Counted from the stretch's first letter, positions 26,015-34,537 are shown. The stretch: DNA of 64,000 nt from Methylobacterium sp. Leaf112 (GCF_001423295.1 NZ_LMNG01000034.1:243291-307290), one strand, 5' to 3'. The notes: generated by a model from the sequence alone, not told the origin. Made by a program: numbers and translations.

Positions 26015-27163
26015 ATGCATCTCACCGCCCAGCAGCCCCTCGTGCTGCTTGCCGAAGCCAACGCCCTGGTCGGCGTGGACCTCGGCGACGCTTTGGTGCA
26101 GGCGGGCTACCGTGTGATCGGTCCCTACGCGACGGCCCTCGACGCCTTGGATGCCCTGGAGCGCGAAAGTCCCGTCCTCGCCGTCGTGGACGTCGAACTC
26201 AAGGACGGCGTCTGCACCGCCCTCGGGCAGGAGTTGCGCCACCGTGGCATTCCCTGCCTCGTCCACTCGAGCCTGCTGCCGAACGAGCCCCAGGCCATCG
26301 GCTTTCAGGGCGTGCCCTGGATCTGCAAGCCGGCGTTCCCGGAGGATCTGATCGCCCTCCTGGACGAGTTGGCGTTCCTGCCGCCTCCGTCGGCGCGGAT
26401 CGAGGCCCTGCCCGTCGGGTTCGCCCGGCCGGCGGAGACAAGGGGCAATCCCCTCGTGCGCAAGCTCGAGGGCTTCGTCGCGCTCTCGGAGGCGGACCGG
26501 GCGATCCTGGAACGGATCAGCGCCGCTCCGCGCATCGTCGGACCGCGGACGGACCTGATCCGGGAAGGCGATACCCCCAGGGGCGTATTCCTGATCATGG
26601 ACGGCATGGCCTGCCGCTACAAACAGCGCAGGGACGGGGCGCGCCAGATTCTGGCCTACCTGCTCCCGGGAGATTTCTGCGACCTGGACGCGGCGCTCTT
26701 GAGCGCGATGGATCACACCATCAGCACCCTGTCCGGGTGCCGGGTGGTTCATATCGCGCCGGACCTCATCGCCGAGCTGATGCGCAACCATCCGCAACTC
26801 GCGCGGGCGATGCGCATGACGACCCTCGTGGACGAGGCGACCCTGCGCGAATGGCTGTTGAACGTCGGCCGCCGGTCCGCCCTGGAGCGGCTGGCGCACC
26901 TGTTCTGCGAGCTCTACCTACGCATGAAAGTGGTCGGGTTCGTCCATGACGAAAGTTACGGTCTGCCGATTACGCAGTCGGAGCTGGCCGACACCGCCGG
27001 CATCACGATCGTTCACGCCAATCGCAGCTTGCAGGAACTCCGCCGGCGCGGCCTCATCGAAATGAGGGGTCGGTCCCTGAAGATCCTGAACTTCGATCGG
27101 TTGAAGCAGCTTGCGGAGTTCCGGTCCGCGTACCTGCACCTGGACGGTCGTGCCGCCGCATGA
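26015..27163 (+). CDS. Receiver-Crp/Fnr fusion transcriptional regulator
   Basis: The protein has 382 residues with an unusual order: a receiver-like domain (about 8-118), then a cNMP-binding-like domain (about 135-265), then a Crp helix-turn-helix (about 300-365, ITQSELADTAGITIVHANRSLQEL). In the receiver the phosphorylatable Asp (D59 in VVDVELKDG) and conserved Lys (K105 in CKPAF) are kept, but the acidic pair is E14-A15 instead of two acids, which may weaken Mg binding. The Crp part lacks an obvious cAMP phosphate-binding Arg-Ser motif; it has GDFCDLDAALL. Such a protein could merge two-component and ligand inputs. It is coupled by ATGA to an 83-residue gene. Confidence 0.85.
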   Translation: MHLTAQQPLVLLAEANALVGVDLGDALVQAGYRVIGPYATALDALDALERESPVLAVVDVELKDGVCTALGQELRHRGIPCLVHSSLLPNEPQAIGFQGVPWICKPAFPEDLIALLDELAFLPPPSARIEALPVGFARPAETRGNPLVRKLEGFVALSEADRAILERISAAPRIVGPRTDLIREGDTPRGVFLIMDGMACRYKQRRDGARQILAYLLPGDFCDLDAALLSAMDHTISTLSGCRVVHIAPDLIAELMRNHPQLARAMRMTTLVDEATLREWLLNVGRRSALERLAHLFCELYLRMKVVGFVHDESYGLPITQSELADTAGITIVHANRSLQELRRRGLIEMRGRSLKILNFDRLKQLAEFRSAYLHLDGRAAA

Positions 27164-27411
27164 GTCTCCTCTTCCAGCCCGTGCAGGTTGCGACGGGGAG
27201 TTCCGACAGCGAGAGCCGCCTCGTCTTCGACGACGGTTTCCTCGTCGCGATCCTGGTGCAGCTGTGCGCGCAGCGTGGCGATCAGGCGGGCCGGTGGTTC
27301 CTGGAGGCCGGTTTCGGTCGCGTCGAGCATGCGAACCCGCCCACCTTCGCCGATCTCGACGTGGCGCAGGACTGGATCGAACGGCAACTCGCCAGTGCCG
27401 AGGACGTCTGA
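27160..27411 (+). CDS. Conserved small hypothetical protein coupled to the receiver-Crp gene
   Basis: An 83-residue acidic protein with no signal peptide or membrane span. Its ATG overlaps the TGA of the receiver-Crp gene (ATGA at 27160-27163), so co-translation is likely. The sequence contains FDDGFLVAILVQLCAQRGDQAGRWFLEAGF and ends DWIERQLASAEDV, looking like a compact helical fold. No family recognised. Its position suggests a partner or modulator of the regulator. Confidence 0.6.
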   Translation: MSLLFQPVQVATGSSDSESRLVFDDGFLVAILVQLCAQRGDQAGRWFLEAGFGRVEHANPPTFADLDVAQDWIERQLASAEDV

Positions 27412-27494
27412 TCCCGACGCCACGGCCCAGGGAAGGGGCCGGACCCGCGGCAGGTTTCGCGAAAGTGGTCACCGGTCTTGCGTCGAAGACCTGC

Positions 27495-27734
27495 TTAGCG
27501 GATGAGCCAGTTTCCGACGAAGGACAGCACGCCCGAATAGACCACGTGTCCGTCCTCGTCCGAGACGAGAACCGTGACCGCATGGTGCTCTCCGTCGGCC
27601 GGAACTTCGTCCAGTGCGATGACGGGCAGCAGCTTCTTGGCCTCGCGCACGGCGCTCTGAAGATCGGCGCAGATCACGCCCTCGTCGTCGCGCTCGTGAT
27701 GGCAGCCTTTGAGGTCGAAGAAATAACGCGGCAT
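27495..27734 (-). CDS. DUF6894 family small protein
   Basis: A 79-residue protein starting MPRYFFDLKGCHHERDDEG, the same family as the protein at 24719-24988. The C terminus (VTVLVSDEDGHVVYSGVLSFVG) also matches the family pattern of a short beta-rich end. Function unknown. The start at 27734 is fixed by the family signature; the frame stays open upstream without resemblance. It stands alone, convergent with the 83-residue gene. Confidence 0.7.
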   Translation of the reverse strand: MPRYFFDLKGCHHERDDEGVICADLQSAVREAKKLLPVIALDEVPADGEHHAVTVLVSDEDGHVVYSGVLSFVGNWLIR

Positions 27735-27875
27735 CGCAATCTTCGTGCACCCGAAACGGGAAGCCGCAGCATTCTTCAGCACGGGGTGGCGGTCAAGGGA
27801 CGCTCGGGTACCGCGCCGATATGACGAACGTCCGATAACCTGATCGCGCGGGAGTGCGGTGCGGGTCTGGGCCGA

Positions 27876-28826
27876 ATGAAGTCTGCGATCCGGAGGCGGA
27901 CGATCTTGGGAAACCTGGTAGCCGAAGCAGAGACCTTGCCGCTGGAGACACGCCCGCTCCAGGTTTTGGTGATCGCCGGATCGGCGAGGCGGCTCGACGG
28001 ATGCCCCGGCATGGACGGCAAGGCCCGCTTCCTCATGCACCGGATGCTCGGGCGCCTGCCGCCCCGCTGGCAGGTCGACCATGTCGACATCGGCAACGCG
28101 CACGGCAAGCCGAAGATCCAGGGCTGCAACGGCTGCGTCGGCTCCTCAATGGCGCTCTGCGTCTGGCCCTGCAACTGCTACGGTCCGGACAGCGACCACC
28201 AGCCCGACCTGATGTGGAACGAGAAGCTCTACCAGCGTCTCGCCCGGGCCGACGCTTGGGCGATCATCGGCCCTGTCTGGTGGTACGGGCCCTCGACCAA
28301 CCTCAAGGCGATGTTCGACCGGCTCGTCTGCATGAGCGGCGGCAACCCGCGCCCCGACCTCATCGACAAGAAGAGCACCCTGAAGGCCCAGGCCCTGGAG
28401 AAGAGCCCGCTCTGGAAGGAGCTGACCCGGAACCACCTGGAAGGGCGCACCGCCGGGTTCTTCTGCTACGGCAACGAAGGTGGCAACGAACTCGACGACT
28501 ACCGTCGTCCGCGCATCCTACGCCACAAGGCGTGGTTCGACCCGGCCCGAGAGCCGTACCAGGGCGACGAGCGGAACGCCTACCAGGGCCTCGTCTGGCA
28601 ATGCCGCTACAGCGGGATCGAGGTGCCGGACGACCTCTGGCGCCACGCCTCCGTCGGCCTCGGCCAGCCCTACGCCGACGATCAGGCCGACGACATGGTT
28701 CGCGAGCCCGAGGCCATGGCCTGCTTTGACGGGTGGGTCGATGCCTTCGTGGGGCACGTGACGGCCAAGGGCATCGTGCCCGGGACGACCGAGGCCGAAC
28801 GAGGCGCGCAATCCACGACGGATTGA
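27876..28826 (+). CDS. Flavodoxin-fold NAD(P)H-dependent FMN reductase-like protein with a Cys cluster
   Basis: The protein has 316 residues. The core is a flavodoxin-like fold: VLVIAGSARR (first strand and phosphate loop), IIGPVWWYGPSTNLKAMFDRLV (second FMN loop) and AGFFCYGNEGGNELDD. Between strand 2 and the second loop are five cysteines in 18 residues (C84 to C101, bases 28125-28178: GCNGCVGSSMALCVWPCNC). Some iron-sulfur flavoproteins carry a compact Cys motif in the same place, though with different spacing. A redox role is likely; substrate unknown. The gene is monocistronic, with 141 bp to the divergent DUF6894 gene. Confidence 0.78.
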   Translation: MKSAIRRRTILGNLVAEAETLPLETRPLQVLVIAGSARRLDGCPGMDGKARFLMHRMLGRLPPRWQVDHVDIGNAHGKPKIQGCNGCVGSSMALCVWPCNCYGPDSDHQPDLMWNEKLYQRLARADAWAIIGPVWWYGPSTNLKAMFDRLVCMSGGNPRPDLIDKKSTLKAQALEKSPLWKELTRNHLEGRTAGFFCYGNEGGNELDDYRRPRILRHKAWFDPAREPYQGDERNAYQGLVWQCRYSGIEVPDDLWRHASVGLGQPYADDQADDMVREPEAMACFDGWVDAFVGHVTAKGIVPGTTEAERGAQSTTD

Positions 28827-29085
28827 CGGCCCGAGCCCCGGGTCCTCTCCGCGATGCGGCCGCGGATGCGCGGCGCGAGCATCCCCGGTCATCCGCACCG
28901 TCTTTCGGAGAATGCGGGCGTCGGCCGGCCGGGGGAGCCATCCACCGAAGGCGTTAGGGCAAACGTCGAATGGCATAGGGATTAAAGCGGGCCGGTCGCC
29001 GGTACACGGTTGGGCGTGCCTCGGGGTTCGGTGCGCGCCCGCTTGCCCGGCCCCCGCTCCCCCGACCTCACCGGAGAGATCGCCC

Positions 29086-30180
29086 ATGACGCTCGTCCTG
29101 CGTCACCCCTTCTGGGAACGCCTGCTCGCGAGTTCCCCCCGGGGCATCGCCCTGGCGGTGTCCGGCCTCCTCCGGCATCCCGTCGCCCTGCGGCCGCTGC
29201 GCGAAGCCCGGCCGAACAGCGCCCTGGGCCGGCTCCTGAGGGGCCGCCCGGAGGTCTGGGGCATGGTCGCCACGCCCTACCTCTGCGCCCGCTGGAGCGC
29301 GGCCGAACGCCTGACCCGCATCGCCGGGCATTGCGCGGCGGTCGAGCGGCTCGGCCCCCTGCTCGATACGCCCCTCGACGCCTTCGTCGACCTGCTCGAC
29401 CTGCCTGAGATCGATTCCGCCCATCGCATCGTCCTCGACCAGCCGCACTGGCTCCTGCGCGACGGGCAGGCCACCTTCAGCCTGTGGGACGGCGCGGACC
29501 GGCTGATCTCGCTATCCTACTGCCTGTCCTTCGACGGCGACGGTCTCACGGCCTATGTCGGCGGCCTGCAGGGGCGCAGCGAGGCGGGCGTGCTCGACCG
29601 CTACCGCCGCTTCACGAAGCAGGCCGAAGGCCTGCGGCCGACCGACTTCACCATCGACCTGTTCCGGGTGTTCTGTCGCGGCCTCGGCGTGACGCGCCTT
29701 CTCGCGGTCTCGGACGCGATCCATCATCGCCGCAGCGCCTACTTCGCGCGCCGGTCGGATTCGACGGCGGCCCATCTGAGCTACGATGCGCTCTGGCACG
29801 GACGCGGCGGGGCGCTGCGGCCGGATGGCTTCTACGCCCTGCCCCTGGCCGATGCGCGGCGGCCCGCGGGCGCGATCCCGGCCAACAAGCGCGCGATGTA
29901 TCGCCGTCGCTACGCCATGCTCGACGCCCTGGCGGTCCGCCTCGATCGGATCACCCGCGACGGCGCCGATCCCGTGCGGGTGGGGTTTCACGGACGCGTC
30001 GGCCCGGCGAGTCCCGGCCCGTTCGGCCGCGGCCCCGGCCGCCCGGGGTTGCGCCCTTTCGCGGGTTCGGGTTCCGCAGCGGGCGCCGTCCCGGCCGCAG
30101 GGCGAGGGCGGCACTTGGAGTGGGGCTTGGGACCAGACTTCGGGACGGACCTGAGGCGCCCGCGGCCGGGGCCGCCTTGA
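29086..30180 (+). CDS. DUF535 (VirK/YbjX family) protein
   Basis: The protein has 364 residues. The middle is typical of DUF535: LLDLPEIDSAHRIVLDQP, FSLWDGADRLISLSYCLSF, AYVGGLQGRS and LFRVFCRGLGVTRLLAVSDA, ending in AIPANKRAMYRRRYAMLDAL. The family includes VirK and YbjX, linked to virulence or envelope traits in enterobacteria, but the biochemical role is not known. The last about 60 residues are a Gly/Pro/Arg-rich tail without resemblance to the family and probably reflect an open frame in GC-rich DNA. The ATG at 29086 has GGAGAG 8-13 nt upstream. The stop codon lies within a tandem repeat that leads to bioF. Confidence 0.82.
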   Translation: MTLVLRHPFWERLLASSPRGIALAVSGLLRHPVALRPLREARPNSALGRLLRGRPEVWGMVATPYLCARWSAAERLTRIAGHCAAVERLGPLLDTPLDAFVDLLDLPEIDSAHRIVLDQPHWLLRDGQATFSLWDGADRLISLSYCLSFDGDGLTAYVGGLQGRSEAGVLDRYRRFTKQAEGLRPTDFTIDLFRVFCRGLGVTRLLAVSDAIHHRRSAYFARRSDSTAAHLSYDALWHGRGGALRPDGFYALPLADARRPAGAIPANKRAMYRRRYAMLDALAVRLDRITRDGADPVRVGFHGRVGPASPGPFGRGPGRPGLRPFAGSGSAAGAVPAAGRGRHLEWGLGPDFGTDLRRPRPGPP

Positions 30181-30225
30181 CAAGGCTTGGGCCGGTGCGG
30201 CCTTGACAAGGCGTGGGCCGGGGGT
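30174..30225. repeat. Two tandem copies of a dyad-containing 26-nt unit upstream of bioF
   Basis: The 13-bp dyad GCCTTGACAAGGC (arms of 6 around one base) occurs at 30174-30186 and again at 30200-30212, each followed by a TGGGCCGG-like sequence, giving a 26-nt period. The first copy contains the DUF535 stop codon. Each copy includes TTGACA, a -35-like hexamer. The bioF ATG is 26 nt after the second dyad, so these could be operator or promoter elements. Confidence 0.7.
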
Positions 30226-30238
30226 GCCATCAGCCCCC

Positions 30239-31408
30239 ATGTTGCGCCCCCAGACACCCGGCCCGGACCCGTCCAGCCTCGACGCCTTCGCGGAGGCCGG
30301 CCTCGCCGAGCTCGACGCCAAGGCCCTGCGCCGGCGCCTCGTCGCGACGGCGCGGGCGCCGGAGGCCGGGGCGGAGCGGGACGGGCGCCGCCTCGTATCG
30401 TTCTCGTGCAACGACTATCTCGGCCTCAGCCAGGATCCCCGGGTGATCGCGGCGGGGCAGGCGGCGCTCGCGCGCCACGGCGCCGGGGCGGGGGCCTCGC
30501 GCCTCGTCACCGGCAACCACCCGCCGCTCGCCGCCCTCGAAGCGCGCCTTGCCGCCCACAAGGGCAAGGCGGCGGCCCTGGTCTTCGGCAGCGGCTACCT
30601 CGCCAATCTGGGGATCGTGCCGGCCCTGGCGGGGGCGGGCGACCTCGTCCTCGTCGATGCCCTCGGGCATTCCTGCCTGTTCGCCGGGGCGCAGCTCTCC
30701 GGCGCGACGCTGCTGCGGTTCCGCCACAACGACGTCGCCCACCTGCGCGCGATCCTGGCGGCGCGCCGCGCCCGGCACGGGCGGGTGCTGGTGCTCACCG
30801 AGCGGGTGTTCAGCATGGACGGCGACCGGGCGCCGCTCCCCGAGATCCTGGCTCTCGCGGCCGCGTACGACGCTTGGACCCTGGTCGACGACGCCCACGG
30901 CCTCGGGGTGGTCGAGGCGGGCGCCCGCGCGCCCCTCGAAATGGGCACCCTGTCGAAGACGCTCGGCTCCTACGGCGGCTATGTCTGCGCCTCGCGCGCC
31001 GTCGTCGACCTCCTCACGAGCCGGGCCCGCAGCTTCGTCTACACCACCGGCCTGCCCCCGGCCTCCGTCGCGGCGGCGCTGGCCGCCCTCGACATCGTGG
31101 AGACCGAGCCCGCGCGGGCCGCCCGGCCCCTCGCCCTCGCGCGCCGCTTCACCGCCCGCCTCGGGTTGCCGGAGGCCCAGAGTCCCATCGTGCCGATCCA
31201 CGTCGGCGAGGCCCCGGCGGCCCTGGCCCTCTCGGCGGCCCTGGAGGCGCGCGGCTACCTCGTCGTCGCCATCCGCCCACCGACGGTGCCGGCCGGCACC
31301 GCCCGCCTGCGGGTGGCGTTCTCGGCCGCGCACGACGCGGCGCAGGTCGACGGCCTCGCCGACGCGATCCTGTCCCTGCGGGCGGACGCCGACGCGCGGT
31401 CCGCCTGA
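30239..31408 (+). CDS. bioF: 8-amino-7-oxononanoate synthase
   Basis: PLP enzyme joining pimeloyl thioester and alanine to form KAPA, the substrate of BioA. The protein has 389 residues. Visible motifs are SFSCNDYLGLS, GAGASRLVTGNHPPLAALE, LVLVDALGHSCLFAGAQLSG, ERVFSMDGDRAPL, DDAHGLGV (D217, H220) and PLP-Lys K240 in GTLSKTLGSYGGY. The ATG at 30239 gives the standard N terminus; an upstream TTG at 30203 is in frame but falls in the repeat. No other biotin gene is adjacent. Confidence 0.93.
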   Translation: MLRPQTPGPDPSSLDAFAEAGLAELDAKALRRRLVATARAPEAGAERDGRRLVSFSCNDYLGLSQDPRVIAAGQAALARHGAGAGASRLVTGNHPPLAALEARLAAHKGKAAALVFGSGYLANLGIVPALAGAGDLVLVDALGHSCLFAGAQLSGATLLRFRHNDVAHLRAILAARRARHGRVLVLTERVFSMDGDRAPLPEILALAAAYDAWTLVDDAHGLGVVEAGARAPLEMGTLSKTLGSYGGYVCASRAVVDLLTSRARSFVYTTGLPPASVAAALAALDIVETEPARAARPLALARRFTARLGLPEAQSPIVPIHVGEAPAALALSAALEARGYLVVAIRPPTVPAGTARLRVAFSAAHDAAQVDGLADAILSLRADADARSA

Positions 31409-31450
31409 ACGGAGCCGGGCGGCGCGCCCTGCACCGGGAGAGCTTCGTTC

Positions 31451-31828
31451 ATGGGCGGCAGACGTGCGCTCCCGCCTTCCGGAGTATCGCCGGGGGGCGT
31501 GATCGTCTGGCCCATCCTCATATGGTGCTGCCTCATACCGGTGCCGCTCGGCAGCATCGCTTCCGGGCTGTGGCTCCGCCACCGCGCCTATCGGCAGGCG
31601 GCGCTGAACGCTCGCTCGCAAAGGCGGGGCACCGGCGGCCGGTCCACTCGCGGCGGGCCGTATGAAAACGGCCGCCGTTCGCCCGGGCCGCGGAGGTCCG
31701 CAGCGTTGCGCTCATCCGGGACCTCGACTGTCGCCGCCCCTATGCCGCTCGCTGCCCCGTCCCGCGCATCGGTCCGAGGGGCGAGGTCCCGGCGGTCGCG
31801 ACATCCGGATCGCGCCAGTCCCGCATGA
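31451..31828 (+). CDS. Possible small membrane protein
   Basis: A 125-codon frame with GGGAG about 9 nt before the ATG. The first 60 residues contain a plausible membrane span (VIVWPILIWCCLIPVPLGSIASGLWL) followed by a basic stretch, as in a type II small membrane protein. The rest is Arg/Ser/Pro-rich and looks like non-coding GC-rich DNA. No family recognised. It ends 5 bp before the end of the convergent NTF2-like gene. Coding status is uncertain. Confidence 0.35.
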   Translation: MGGRRALPPSGVSPGGVIVWPILIWCCLIPVPLGSIASGLWLRHRAYRQAALNARSQRRGTGGRSTRGGPYENGRRSPGPRRSAALRSSGTSTVAAPMPLAAPSRASVRGARSRRSRHPDRASPA

Positions 31829-31833
31829 CGACC

Positions 31834-32235
31834 TCAAACCGCGGGTGGATCGAGGAGCACCCAAAGGCGCGCGATCCGACCATCCACGATCTCGGCAACA
31901 TCCGCTCCGGTCACGAGGACGGGCCCGCCTTCCGGACCTGCCTGCCATTGCAGCGAACCCAAACCGTGATGGCCGACGGCCTTGCGGGTGGGCGTGAACC
32001 GGAACGTCGGACCGAACTGATCCAGGAGCTTGCCCGCCACGGTCGCGATGGCCGCGCGTCCCCGAACGACGCCCGTCGGTTCGTACATGACCGGCTCCTC
32101 CACGAAGAGGTCGGTCAGCGCCGAGGCCCGGCGGAGCGGGTCGCGCTCGTTGAAGACACGCTCCAGGTTCGCGCGGAGCAGCGCGTCGTGATCGGGTTCT
32201 CCCGCGGCTCCCATCGTCTGCTTGGACTCGGGCAT
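31834..32235 (-). CDS. NTF2-like (SnoaL-type) protein
   Basis: The protein has 133 residues and the alpha+beta cone fold expected for nuclear-transport-factor-2-like proteins. The helical start is DHDALLRANLERVFNERDPLRRASALTDLF; EEPVMYEPTGVVRGRAAI and the beta-strands through IVDGRIARLWVLL follow. Such proteins are hydrolases, isomerases or ligand-binding proteins; the active site cannot be assigned. The ATG at 32235 has GGAGG 6 nt upstream. A second unrelated NTF2-like protein lies at 40044-40427. Confidence 0.75.
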   Translation of the reverse strand: MPESKQTMGAAGEPDHDALLRANLERVFNERDPLRRASALTDLFVEEPVMYEPTGVVRGRAAIATVAGKLLDQFGPTFRFTPTRKAVGHHGLGSLQWQAGPEGGPVLVTGADVAEIVDGRIARLWVLLDPPAV

Positions 32236-32661
32236 GGGGGCCTCCTTCCGTCGGGATGCGACTGCGCGGCCTATCGGATCCGCCGCGGCGGAGCGCCGGC
32301 AGAGGGCTTCCGGGAAACTGCACGAACCGGCATCCGAGCGCGAGTGGTCCGAGGCCGGAAACCCGGGCCGGATCGTCGGCGCTCCGACCTTCGCCCACGT
32401 CGCGTCGCAATCGCCCGAGCGCACGGGGGTCTCGAGGCCAGCAGCGACAACCCTCCGCGCTGCCGTTCGCGGCAAGGGGCGCTCGGCCCGGCTGTCATCC
32501 GCACGTCGAACTCCACCGCGGCGGTCTCGACGACGGAGGTTTCACGAACCGGATGGCATGCCGTTCACGCGGCCAGGCCATCGTGCCTGTGCCCTGCCGG
32601 TGGGCTCGATGTCGCCGAGAACTCCCGAGCGCGGGCGTTTGCGCGCTCGGGGCGTGCCGAG
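32236..32661. other. Gene-poor stretch, nothing recognised
   Basis: About 426 bp between the NTF2-like gene and the small secreted protein gene. Frames on the plus strand are open but Arg/Ser/Pro-rich, with no domain resemblance and no good ribosome-binding site. No RNA gene, repeat or strong hairpin was seen. It may hold the promoter of the NTF2-like gene. Confidence 0.5.
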
Positions 32662-32931
32662 CTAGTTCGGGATCAGCTCACGGGCTGGCCCCCCGGTCTC
32701 CTCGCCCCGCCCCTGGGCATAGCCCGGCAGGGCCGGGTTCCGGGCGTTGCCGCTGTCGAGGTCCGGGCCGCCGAGCCAGTCCGCGGACCGAGCCTGCGGC
32801 CGGATCGAGCCGGTGATCGCCGGGCTCTCCAGCGAATGCGTGACGGTTCGGGCCTGGGAGACCCCGGTCAGAGCAGCGAGAGTGCAGGCGGACGCGAAAG
32901 CGACGGCAGAGACGGTCTTGAGCATCGTCAT
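32662..32931 (-). CDS. Small secreted hypothetical protein
   Basis: An 89-residue protein with a clear signal peptide (MTMLKTVSAVAFASACTLAALTGVSQA, likely cleaved after SQA). The mature part of about 62 residues is polar, with SLESPAITGSIRP and SGNARNPALPGYAQGRGEETGG, and is probably disordered. No family known to me with a function. The start is preceded by GGAGATCCGAC. It is divergent from the ECF sigma factor gene with 293 bp between starts, so it could share its control region. Confidence 0.6.
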   Translation of the reverse strand: MTMLKTVSAVAFASACTLAALTGVSQARTVTHSLESPAITGSIRPQARSADWLGGPDLDSGNARNPALPGYAQGRGEETGGPARELIPN

Positions 32932-33224
32932 GTCGGATCTCCGGTGTTTCCCGCCCGATCGAACGGCGCCGAGCAGGGATGCCGGACAGACGACGTCTTC
33001 GGCCGCTTATTCCCCATGCCGTCGAAGAATTCGGTTCTCGTCTTGAGCGCCGTCCCCCAGAGACTCGGTGTCCGGTGCGCGCGTGAGAAAGTTTGGTGCG
33101 AGCGTGGAATAATCCCGGACCGGCGGCGTCCATGCCTCTGTCGTCGGCTGTCATCGGCCGCGGATCAGGCTCGCACCGGTCGGCCTGCACACGGAGGAGC
33201 CCCGGCCATGCCAGGAGATCGGAC

Positions 33225-33755
33225 ATGACGGACATGATGCGCCTCATCGCGCCGCTGATCCCGGCCCTGCGCCGCTACGCCCGCGCCCTCCTGCGCAATC
33301 CCGCCGATGCCGACGACCTCGTGCAGGACTGCCTGGAGCGCGCCGTCGGCCGCTGGCACCAGCGTCAGGCGGGCGGAGACGCGCGGACCTGGCTCTTCGC
33401 CATCCTCCACAACCTGGCGGTGACGCAGATGCGCCAGCGTGCCCGCCGCGGTGCCCACATGCCGATCGAGGACATGGCGGAGGCCACCCTGGCGGTGGCG
33501 CCGACGCAGGAGAGCGCCCTGCGCCACCGCGACCTGATGTGCGCGCTCGACGCCCTGCCGGAGGAGCAGCGCAGCGTCCTGCTGCTCGTGACGGTGGAGG
33601 GTCTGTCCTATTCCGAGACCGCCGAGATCCTCGCCATCCCGACCGGGACCGTGATGTCCCGCCTGTCCCGGGCCCGGGACCGGATGATCCAGTCGATGGA
33701 CGGTGCCGAGGCGGCCGTTCCGGCCAAGCGCCCGCTCCTGCGGAGGGTGAAATGA
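33225..33755 (+). CDS. ECF RNA polymerase sigma factor
   Basis: The protein has 176 residues. The sigma-2 region has LRRYARALLRNPADADDLVQDCLERAV and the RTWLFAILHNLAV block. The sigma-4 helix-turn-helix contains ALDALPEEQRSVLLLVTVEGLSYSETAEIL and IPTGTVMSRLSRARDRM. It is a typical extracytoplasmic-function factor held by the anti-sigma protein encoded next (ATGA overlap at 33752-33755). The ATG at 33225 has GGAG 8 nt upstream. The operon content (catalase-like peroxidase, cytochrome b561) points to an oxidative-stress regulon that includes its own operon. No confident autoregulatory promoter was found upstream. Confidence 0.92.
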   Translation: MTDMMRLIAPLIPALRRYARALLRNPADADDLVQDCLERAVGRWHQRQAGGDARTWLFAILHNLAVTQMRQRARRGAHMPIEDMAEATLAVAPTQESALRHRDLMCALDALPEEQRSVLLLVTVEGLSYSETAEILAIPTGTVMSRLSRARDRMIQSMDGAEAAVPAKRPLLRRVK

Positions 33756-34528
33756 CCATGCGTCCGATCGGCGAAGACGACCTCCAGGGCTTCGTGGACG
33801 AACGGCTCGATACCGCCCGGAGGCGCGAGGTCGAAGCGTATCTCGCCGACCATCCCGAAGCGCGGGCGCGCGTCGACCGCCTCGTCGACATGGGCGACGC
33901 GATGCGGGCCGCCTTCGCCCCCATCGCCGCCGAGCCGGTTCCGGCGCGGCTGAACCTGACGCGGATCGTCGAGGCACGCCGTCGCCCGCAACGTCCAGTC
34001 TGGCAGGCGATGGCGGCCGGGCTGCTTCTTCTTCTCGGCGGGGCCGCAGGCTGGGGACTGCGCGACGTGGTCTCGCCGGTGCCGACCGGCATCGCGGCGC
34101 TGGCCCAGGCGGCGAGCATGAACTACGCGGTCTATGCCCCCGATCACACCCGGCCCGTCGAACTCGCTGCCGCCGACCGGAACGAACTCGCCGGCTGGTT
34201 CTCGGCCCGGCTGAAGCGAACGGTCGGCGTGCCGGACCTGAGCGGCGCCGGCTATCGCCTCATGGGCGGGCGCCTCGTCGCGACGCAGCAGGGGCCCGCC
34301 GGCCTCCTGATGTACGACGACGGGCACGGCGCCCGCTTCGTGATGCTCATGCGGCCCATGTCCGTGCCCGGGGACGCACCGATGCAGCCGCACACCTCCG
34401 GGACGTCGAACGGCTACGCCTGGGCCCAGGACGGGCTCGGCTACAGCCTGGTGGGAGCGGCCGACCCGGCCGTCCTGCACCCGCTCGCCGACGCGATCCG
34501 CCGCGCCACCAGCCCCAAAGCCATCTGA
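33752..34528 (+). CDS. Membrane-bound anti-sigma factor
   Basis: The protein has 258 residues. The cytoplasmic N terminus (DDLQGFVDERLDTARRREVEAYLADHPEARARV) is the usual sigma-binding helical region of proteobacterial anti-sigma factors. It lacks the HxxxCxxC zinc motif, so redox control through zinc is unlikely. One membrane span follows at about residues 87-103 (AMAAGLLLLLGGAAGWGL), then a periplasmic domain of about 150 residues with DLSGAGYRLMGGRLV that could sense the signal. It overlaps the sigma gene by ATGA and is followed 9 nt later by the catalase-like gene. Confidence 0.85.
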   Translation: MTMRPIGEDDLQGFVDERLDTARRREVEAYLADHPEARARVDRLVDMGDAMRAAFAPIAAEPVPARLNLTRIVEARRRPQRPVWQAMAAGLLLLLGGAAGWGLRDVVSPVPTGIAALAQAASMNYAVYAPDHTRPVELAAADRNELAGWFSARLKRTVGVPDLSGAGYRLMGGRLVATQQGPAGLLMYDDGHGARFVMLMRPMSVPGDAPMQPHTSGTSNGYAWAQDGLGYSLVGAADPAVLHPLADAIRRATSPKAI

Positions 34529-34537
34529 AGGCCCGCC

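Noticed and set aside
32236-32661. Possible gene in the gap after the NTF2-like gene
   Set aside because: Open frames lack a ribosome-binding site and resemble random Arg/Ser-rich translation.
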